NCBI RefSeq assembly: GCF_001622165.1
Contig: NZ_LVWG01000021.1
Coordinates: 1 to 64,000 of the forward strand
Source: Pelodictyon luteolum
GTDB taxonomy: Bacteria > Bacteroidota > Chlorobiia > Chlorobiales > Chlorobiaceae
DNA length: 64,000 nt
Direction of reading: 5' to 3'
Below are positions 58,401 through 64,000 of this stretch, in pieces. Both the position numbers and the translations under genes were made by a program. The notes under the pieces are model-generated. The model searched no databases and was not told the origin of the DNA. It worked only from the letters and a program-made list of their open reading frames with translations. Within the stretch, counting starts at the first letter, position 1, and every line of letters starts with the position of its first letter.

Positions 58401-59919
58401 CGGCCATCTGGTCACCGTCAAAGTCGGCGTTGAATGCCGTACAGACGAGCGGGTGAATCTGAATGGCCTTGCCCTCGATCAGGGTAGGCTGGAAGGCCTG
58501 GATACCAAGACGGTGGAGGGTCGGTGCGCGGTTGAGGAGCACCGGACGGCCATCGATGACTTTTTCAAGCACATCCCAGACAATGGGATCCTTCTTGTCA
58601 ATCAGCTTCTTGGCTGATTTGACAGACTTGGCGATACCGCGTTCGACGAGACGGCGGATGACGAAGGGCTGGAAGAGCTCGATGGCCATGCTCTTCGGCA
58701 GTCCGCACTCGTGGAGTTTCAGTTCAGGTCCGACGACGATGACGGAACGGCCGGAATAGTCGACACGTTTACCGAGCAGGTTCTGACGGAAGCGGCCCTG
58801 CTTGCCCTTGAGGGCGTCGGAGAGCGACTTCAGCGGACGGTTGGATTCACCGGTTTTCACGGCGTTGGCCTTGCGCGAGTTGTCGAACAGTGCGTCGACA
58901 GCTTCCTGCAGCATCCGCTTCTCGTTGCGAAGGATGACCTCAGGGGCACGGATGTCGATGAGCTTCTTCAGGCGGTTGTTGCGGATAATAACCCTGCGGT
59001 ACAGGTCGTTGAGATCGGACGTGGCAAAACGGCCACCTTCGAGCGGAACGAGCGGACGGAGCTCCGGCGGAATGACCGGGATGGCTTCCATCACCATGTA
59101 CTCGGGCTTGTTGCCCTCATAGATATAAGGCTCGGGGATTTCATCCTCGGGGAAAAGTCCGGTGGACTTTTTGCGGACCTTACGCTGCGGCTCGTAGCTC
59201 TTGCGGAAGGCCTCGACAACCTTCAGGCGCTTGAGTGCGTCGGCACGCTTCTGCTCGGAGCTGCTCTCCTTCAGGATCTTCCGGAGCTGCACAGCAGAAC
59301 CATCGAGATCGAGGTTCTTCAGGAGCATATGGATAGCCTCGCCGCCCATCTTGGCAACGAACTTCTGGGGATCCGAATCCTCCAGATCCTGGTTGTCTTC
59401 GTACTCGGTAATAATCTGGAAGTACTGTTCCTCGGTCAGGCGGTCGAGCTTCTTGATACCCTGCTTCTCGCCCGGTTCGCCGGGGTTGATGACCACGTAC
59501 ACTTCATAGTAGATGATGCGCTCGAGTTCCTTGGTGGAAAGATCGAGCAGGGCGCCGATCTTGCTCGGCACCGAGCGGAAGAACCAGGTGTGGACGACCG
59601 GAACGGCAAGGGAGATATGTCCCATGCGTTCACGCCGCACGCTCTTGGTGGTCACTTCAACACCGCAGCGGTCACAGATGATGCCCTTGTAGCGCACCCT
59701 CTTGTACTTGCCGCAGTAACATTCCCAGTCCTTGGTGGGACCGAATATCTTTTCGCACATCAGGCCGTCGCGCTCAGGTTTGAACGTACGGTAGTTGATG
59801 GTCTCGGGTTTCAGCACCTCTCCACGCGAGTGGGCGAGGATGCTCTCGGGCGAGGCGATGCTGAACTTTATCCTTGAAAAATCACCTTTCAGCGGCGATG
59901 CTCCCTGTGAAAAAATCAT
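55423..59919 (-). CDS. rpoC: RNA polymerase subunit beta-prime
   Basis: 1,498-residue largest core subunit. A zinc site (Cys67, Cys69, Cys82, Cys85), catalytic [12 protein letters not shown] (497-508) with the three Asp that bind magnesium, bridge helix and a second Cys cluster are visible. It ends in a low-complexity Ala/Glu tail. rpoB is upstream, 74 bases away. Confidence 0.98.
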   Translation of the reverse strand: MIFSQGASPLKGDFSRIKFSIASPESILAHSRGEVLKPETINYRTFKPERDGLMCEKIFGPTKDWECYCGKYKRVRYKGIICDRCGVEVTTKSVRRERMGHISLAVPVVHTWFFRSVPSKIGALLDLSTKELERIIYYEVYVVINPGEPGEKQGIKKLDRLTEEQYFQIITEYEDNQDLEDSDPQKFVAKMGGEAIHMLLKNLDLDGSAVQLRKILKESSSEQKRADALKRLKVVEAFRKSYEPQRKVRKKSTGLFPEDEIPEPYIYEGNKPEYMVMEAIPVIPPELRPLVPLEGGRFATSDLNDLYRRVIIRNNRLKKLIDIRAPEVILRNEKRMLQEAVDALFDNSRKANAVKTGESNRPLKSLSDALKGKQGRFRQNLLGKRVDYSGRSVIVVGPELKLHECGLPKSMAIELFQPFVIRRLVERGIAKSVKSAKKLIDKKDPIVWDVLEKVIDGRPVLLNRAPTLHRLGIQAFQPTLIEGKAIQIHPLVCTAFNADFDGDQMAVHVPLSQEAQLEASLLMLSSHNLILPQSGKPVTVPSQDMVLGMYYLTKSRPGSLGEAGIFYSREDVLIAHNEGRLGLHAQIFVQYNGRLDQKFDSLRALDWIQEAGTEKYEWLKKQLEKKTMLLTTVGRVIFNESVPEEIGFINRVIDKKVAKELIGRLSSEVGNVVTARFLDNIKQVGFHYAMKGGLSVGLSDAIVPETKAKHIKAAQRDSTRVVKEYNRGTLTDNERYNQIVDVWQKTSNIVAEESYQKLKKDREGFNPLYMMLDSGARGSREQVRQLTGMRGLIARPQKSMSGQPGEIIENPIISNLKEGLTVLEYFISTHGARKGLSDTSLKTADAGYLTRRLHDVAQDVIVTMDDCGTTRGLFIQRNIEEETSGQIKFREKIKGRVAARDIYDTITGNVIVPAGETITEELAEIIQDTPGVEEAEIRSVLTCESKIGICSRCYGTNLSVHKLVEIGEAVGVIAAQSIGEPGTQLTLRTFHQGGTAQGGISETETKAFNEGAVEFEDIKTVEHAAINEDGVEEQHTIVIQKNGKVNIVDPESGKVLKRYVVPHGAHLAVAPGDQVKKDQVLFSSEPNSTQIIAEINGTVKFADIEKGVTYKEEVDPQTGFAQHTIINWRSKLRATETREPRLMIIDASGEVQKTYPVPIKSNLYVEDGQKVVPGDIMAKVPRNLDRVGGDITAGLPKVTELFEARIPTDPAIVTEIDGYVSFGSQRRSSKEIKVKNDFGEEKVYYVQVGKHVLANEGDEVKAGEPLTDGAVSPQDILRIQGPNAVQQYLVNEIQKVYQINAGVEINDKHLEVIVRQMLQKVRVEEPGDTELLPGDLIDRSVFLEANENVSEKVRITERGDAPPRIQDDQLHRLREITKLNRDLRKNEKQLIAFEPALQATSHPVLLGITSAALQTESVISAASFQETTKVLTDAAVAGKVDHLAGLKENVIVGKLIPAGTGLKKYKAIRLAGEAVEASEAVAAAAEAEAQARREAMDE

Positions 59920-59993
59920 GATCGATATCCTGGTTAAACGACTCTTTTCAGCTTCCGTTACTATTGGTCACTCCGGGGCCCCTGCCCCTCCTG

Positions 59994-62900
59994 CTAAGGG
60001 ACCCTGTCGTCGATGCGAATCTCGAGGCCGAGACCCTGCAGCTCCCTGATGAGCACGTTGAACGACTCGGGGATGCCTGGCTCGGGAAGGTTCTGGCCCT
60101 TCACGATGGCCTCGTAGGTCTTGTTACGACCGACAACGTCATCGGATTTAACCGTCAGCATCTCGCGAAGTATGTTGGCCGCGCCATATGCCTCAAGCGC
60201 CCAGACCTCCATTTCACCGAATCGCTGGCCGCCGAACTGCGCCTTACCGCCAAGCGGCTGCTGGGTGATGAGGGAGTAAGGGCCCGTTGAGCGGGCGTGG
60301 ATCTTGTCATCGACGAGATGGCTCAGCTTCAACATGTAGATGTATCCAACCGTTACCTCGTCATCGAACTGCTCTCCGGTACGGCCGTCGTAGAGACGGA
60401 CCTTGCCGTGGGACGGAAGCCCCGCCCTTTCCAGCTCGGCCTGAACCTCTTCGTAGGTTGCGCCGTTGAAGATCGGGGTCTTGAACTTGACGCCAAGTTT
60501 CTTGGCCGCCCATCCGAGTGATGTTTCATAAAGCTGGCCGATGTTCATGCGGCTCGGCACGCCGAGCGGGTTCAGCACGATGTCAACCGGAGTGCCGTCG
60601 GCCATGAAGGGCATATCCTCAATGGGGAGGATCTTGCCGACCACACCTTTGTTTCCGTGACGACCTGCCATCTTGTCACCGACCTGGATCTTGCGTTTCT
60701 GGGCAATGTACACCTTTGCCAGCTCCTCGATTCCGGGAGGCAGCTCATCGCCGACATTGACCTTGTACTTTTCATTCTCGCGTTCGTCGGCGAGGTCCTT
60801 CAGCTTAAAGCGGAACTCCTTGACGAGTCGTATAACGGCTTCATCAACCTTCTTTGTTCCGGTGAGGCCGAGAGAGAAATCGATCGACTCAAGGAACGGC
60901 TGGCTTGAAAACTTTGCGAGAAGTGCATCGTCGAACGCTGCCCCTTCTTCGGCAAGGCTCTTGCCCTTATCGCTCGTAAGCCCCTTCACTTTCTTGCCCT
61001 GAAGCATCTGGCGGAGCCATTTCTCGAAGCTTTTGCGAAGTTCGATCTCACGGCGCTCGAAACGGGCGTCGATGAGTTCGAGCTTCTCCTTTACATCCAT
61101 ACCAACCTTCTTCTTCCGGCTGAACAGCTTCGTCTTGATGATGATACCCTTCATGCCGGCGGGTACGTGCAGGGATGCATCCTTCACGTCGCTCGATTTA
61201 TCGCCGAAAATGGCGCGCAGGAGCTTCTCTTCCGGCGTCGGGTCGCTTTCGCCTTTCGGCGTGATCTTGCCTACCAGAATGTCGCGTTCCTTGACCTCTG
61301 CACCGATGCGGACGATACCGTTTTCATCGAGGTTTCTGAGCGCTTCGTCGCTGACGTTGTAGATGTCGCGGGTGAACTGCTCTTCACCGCGCTTGGTGTC
61401 GCGGACGTTCGATTCAAACTCGTGGACATGGATGGAGGTGAACACATCGTCGTAGACGAGGCGCTCACTGAGGATGATGGCATCCTCGAAGTTGTAACCG
61501 CGCCACGGCATGAATGCCACAAGCACGTTCTTGCCGAGTGCGAGCTCGCCATCCTCAGTCGAGGAGCTGTCAGCAAGCACCGTACCTTTCTCGACCTTCT
61601 GGCCATTTTTCACAAGCGGCTTCTGTGATATGCAGGTATCCTGGTTGGAGCGCTTGAACTTGATCAGCCGGTAGGTCTTCAGTCCTTCGTTCGGATCGAG
61701 CAGCGACATGTGCTCGTTATTCTCGGTGTCGATGTCGTAACGGACCTTGATGTACTCCGCAGTGACCTCTTCGGCAACTCCGGGGCCTTCGCCGAGAATG
61801 ACCGAACGTGAGTCACGAGCAACCTTGGCCTCCATGCCGGTGCCGACGACCGGCGCCTCGGAAACGAGGAGCGGAACAGCCTGACGCTGCATGTTGGCGC
61901 CCATGAGGGCTCGGTTACCGTCATCATGCTCGAGGAACGGGATAAGGGCTGCAGCCGCGCTGACGATCTGTACGGGAGAGACGTCCATATAGTTGACATC
62001 CTCGGACGGAACAAGCGGGTAGTCACCCTTGGTTCTGGCCTGCACGGATTCGACGGCGATGTTGTTGTTATCATCCATCGGGATGCTGACCGGCACGGTG
62101 ATCTTGTTCTCTTCATCCTCGGCCGAGAGCATGATGACCGTATCGGTCACATGCCCCTTCTCAACTACACGGTAAGGGGTCTGAATGAAGCCCTTGTCGT
62201 TGATTTCGGCATAGACCGAAAGCGATGAAATAAGTCCGATGTTCGGGCCTTCAGGGGTTTCGATCGGGCAGAGCCTGCCGTAATGGGTGTAGTGGACATC
62301 ACGAACCTCGAAGCCTGCGCGCTCGCGGGTAAGACCGCCCGGTCCGAGCGCCGAAACCCTCCGCTTGTTGGTCATCTCGGCAAGCGGGTTGGTCTGGTCC
62401 ATGAACTGCGAAAGCTGGCTCGTGGCAAAGAAGCTCGAGACCACACTTGAGACGGTTCGCGCGTTGATGAGGTCGGCAGGCGCGATCTTGTCGGAGTCAC
62501 GGCTGTTGAGTTTTTCACGCACGTTCTTGCCCATTCTGGCAAGACCGATGACAAACTGGGCGGCAAGCTGCTCACCGACCGAACGCACGCGGCGATTGGC
62601 CAGATGGTCGACATCATCCACCTCAGCCTGTCCGTTGACCAGCTTGATGAGGTAGTTGATGACGGCGATGATATCAAGGTGGGTAAGCACCAGGATCTCT
62701 TCGCCGAGCGGCTCGTCGGAAAACGACTGGATGGTCTGGAGGATCTTCTGGTGGATCGTGTCGGAGAGCTGCCTCAGCTCGCCCTTTCCGCCAAGGTACT
62801 CATCCATTTCACTGAACTCGCGGCTGAGTTTTTTACCGATGCGGTAGCGGCCAACTTCGCCGAGGTCATACTTCTTCTGGTTGAAGAATGTGCGTTCGAG

Positions 62901-63911
62901 GAAGCTGCGGGCAGCATCGATGTCGGGAGCCTCGTTTGCGCGAAGCTCTTCGTAAACGATTTCAAGCGCCTCTTCCTCGGTGGCAGAACTGTCGTTGAGA
63001 ATCGTGTTGATGACAATGGACTTATCCTGCCCCTTATCGCTGCCGTTGAAGCTCTTCATGATCTTCACGCTCTTGTAGCCGGCAGCCTGAATCTGCTCGA
63101 AGACATCTTCGGTGATGGCCGTACGGGCACTGACAACTTCACCGGTCTGCATGTCGACGATGTCTGAAGCAAGGTACTGGCCGACGAGGCGGTCCCTCTT
63201 TGCCGCCTTCAGCGGAACTTCTTCAACAAGGTCGAAGAGTCCGAGAATGTCCTCATCGCGGGTAAAGCCGATGGCGCGAAGCAGCGCGGTGACCAGAAAG
63301 TTCTTCTTCTGGTCTATATAGACGAAAATCTGGTTGTTGATATCGGTCTGGAACTCAATCCACGACCCACGGGTCGGGACGATCTTGGCCGAATACATTT
63401 TCTTGCCGTTCGGGTGGACAGCTTCGCTGAACACCACGCCGGGGGAGCGGTGGAGCTGGGCCACGACGACGCGCTCGGCACCGTTGACGATGAACGTTCC
63501 ACGTTCGGTCATGTAGGGAATCCTGCCGAGATAGACCTCCTGCTGGATGGTCTCCTTCCAGTCGGTTTCGTCGGGCTCGTCCTTATAGGAAAGCTTCAGC
63601 TTGACCTTCAGCGACACATCATAGGTCAACCCGCGCTCGATGCAGTCTTCTACGGTGTACTTCGGTTTGTCGAAGCTGTAGGAGATGTACTCGAGAAGGT
63701 AAAGACCCCTGGTATCGGTAATCGGGAATGCGCTCCTGAGTACCTTTTCCAGACCCTGATCCCTGCGCTTTGCGAGAGGAACACTGTCCTGTATGAAGTT
63801 ATGGAATGAGTCGAGCTGGACTTTTAAAAGGTCGGGAGCCTCTATAATGCTTTGGATTTTGGAAAAGTCAATAGACGGTGTTGATGTTGCATCAGCCACT
63901 TTCACAAGCAC
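59994..63911 (-). CDS. rpoB: RNA polymerase subunit beta
   Basis: 1,305-residue second-largest core subunit. It contains the rifampicin region ([19 protein letters not shown], then [13 protein letters not shown]), the [10 protein letters not shown] motif and the C-terminal [23 protein letters not shown]. The start is a GTG at 63911 or possibly GTG 63905, which has AGGTG at better distance. Ribosomal-protein genes rplJ/rplL would be expected further upstream, beyond the window. Confidence 0.97.
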   Translation of the reverse strand: MLVKVADATSTPSIDFSKIQSIIEAPDLLKVQLDSFHNFIQDSVPLAKRRDQGLEKVLRSAFPITDTRGLYLLEYISYSFDKPKYTVEDCIERGLTYDVSLKVKLKLSYKDEPDETDWKETIQQEVYLGRIPYMTERGTFIVNGAERVVVAQLHRSPGVVFSEAVHPNGKKMYSAKIVPTRGSWIEFQTDINNQIFVYIDQKKNFLVTALLRAIGFTRDEDILGLFDLVEEVPLKAAKRDRLVGQYLASDIVDMQTGEVVSARTAITEDVFEQIQAAGYKSVKIMKSFNGSDKGQDKSIVINTILNDSSATEEEALEIVYEELRANEAPDIDAARSFLERTFFNQKKYDLGEVGRYRIGKKLSREFSEMDEYLGGKGELRQLSDTIHQKILQTIQSFSDEPLGEEILVLTHLDIIAVINYLIKLVNGQAEVDDVDHLANRRVRSVGEQLAAQFVIGLARMGKNVREKLNSRDSDKIAPADLINARTVSSVVSSFFATSQLSQFMDQTNPLAEMTNKRRVSALGPGGLTRERAGFEVRDVHYTHYGRLCPIETPEGPNIGLISSLSVYAEINDKGFIQTPYRVVEKGHVTDTVIMLSAEDEENKITVPVSIPMDDNNNIAVESVQARTKGDYPLVPSEDVNYMDVSPVQIVSAAAALIPFLEHDDGNRALMGANMQRQAVPLLVSEAPVVGTGMEAKVARDSRSVILGEGPGVAEEVTAEYIKVRYDIDTENNEHMSLLDPNEGLKTYRLIKFKRSNQDTCISQKPLVKNGQKVEKGTVLADSSSTEDGELALGKNVLVAFMPWRGYNFEDAIILSERLVYDDVFTSIHVHEFESNVRDTKRGEEQFTRDIYNVSDEALRNLDENGIVRIGAEVKERDILVGKITPKGESDPTPEEKLLRAIFGDKSSDVKDASLHVPAGMKGIIIKTKLFSRKKKVGMDVKEKLELIDARFERREIELRKSFEKWLRQMLQGKKVKGLTSDKGKSLAEEGAAFDDALLAKFSSQPFLESIDFSLGLTGTKKVDEAVIRLVKEFRFKLKDLADERENEKYKVNVGDELPPGIEELAKVYIAQKRKIQVGDKMAGRHGNKGVVGKILPIEDMPFMADGTPVDIVLNPLGVPSRMNIGQLYETSLGWAAKKLGVKFKTPIFNGATYEEVQAELERAGLPSHGKVRLYDGRTGEQFDDEVTVGYIYMLKLSHLVDDKIHARSTGPYSLITQQPLGGKAQFGGQRFGEMEVWALEAYGAANILREMLTVKSDDVVGRNKTYEAIVKGQNLPEPGIPESFNVLIRELQGLGLEIRIDDRVP

Positions 63912-64000
63912 CTCGCTTTTGGTTCAATTGCATGAAATCTGTTAACCCGGCCGGCTATTACCCGGTTGCATCCTGGTCATATCGTCACGTGAGCACGGCT

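Overview
The window reads as part of the chromosome of a green sulfur bacterium (Chlorobiaceae). The main evidence is a korAB pair for 2-oxoglutarate:ferredoxin oxidoreductase, a hallmark of the reductive TCA cycle. It fits with a TrpB2-type tryptophan synthase beta, a cobyrinate a,c-diamide synthase, an EF-P whose loop looks like the Chlorobi form, and the rpoB-rpoC and accA / efp-accB-accC groups. Genes are dense and GC-rich. The assignment rests on protein recognition, not on a database search.

Layout. 1-0.6 kb: gene-poor sequence with a Fic-protein remnant and short tandem repeats. 0.6-5.8 kb: coaBC, a family-4 uracil-DNA glycosylase, dnaB and a PtsI-like protein, tightly coupled on the + strand. 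5.8-12.0 kb: an accessory island with hipBA behind two perfect HipB-type operators, a broken AAA/DUF4143 ATPase gene, a MazEF-like pair, an intact DUF4143 ATPase, a second hipA remnant and large direct repeats. 12-16.4 kb: ppiD, pcm, a DUF123 protein and ftsY. 16.6-17.8 kb: another DUF4143 ATPase gene with an in-frame amber codon just after Walker A. 18.2-21.3 kb: thiL, tRNA-Leu and trpB2. 21.3-22.9 kb: a YefM/YoeB-like pair between two copies of the 3' part of a small exported-protein gene. 23-34 kb: clpC, small unknowns, cobB, a nucleoside-diphosphate-sugar-epimerase-like protein, an MBL hydrolase, an SRPBCC protein, a CWC protein, glpK, a DUF4130 protein with a shortened radical-SAM partner, and tRNA-Pro. 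34.5-47.3 kb: DedA, an alpha/beta hydrolase, PBP1A, guaA, TauE/SafE, serB, two ferredoxin-like proteins, a CoA-disulfide-reductase-like flavoprotein and alaS. 47.5-64 kb: a small Cys protein, korAB, accA, HU, efp-accB-accC, rpoC and rpoB.

The core genes serve replication and repair, protein export and folding, carbon fixation and fatty-acid initiation (KorAB, AccABC), translation (EF-P, AlaS, tRNAs) and transcription (RpoBC). The unusual part is the island at about 8.3-11.6 kb. Two adjacent units of almost equal length (1,591 and 1,592 bp) share the same left end (81 bp) and right end (159 bp) but carry unrelated cargo: a MazEF pair in one, an ATPase in the other. Other things to check are the TA module bracketed by a duplication, the amber-interrupted ATPase, the shortened radical-SAM protein, a 360-bp gene-free stretch with DnaA-box-like 9-mers and a 16-bp perfect inverted repeat, and several 12-bp minisatellites that touch start codons or sit between terminators.
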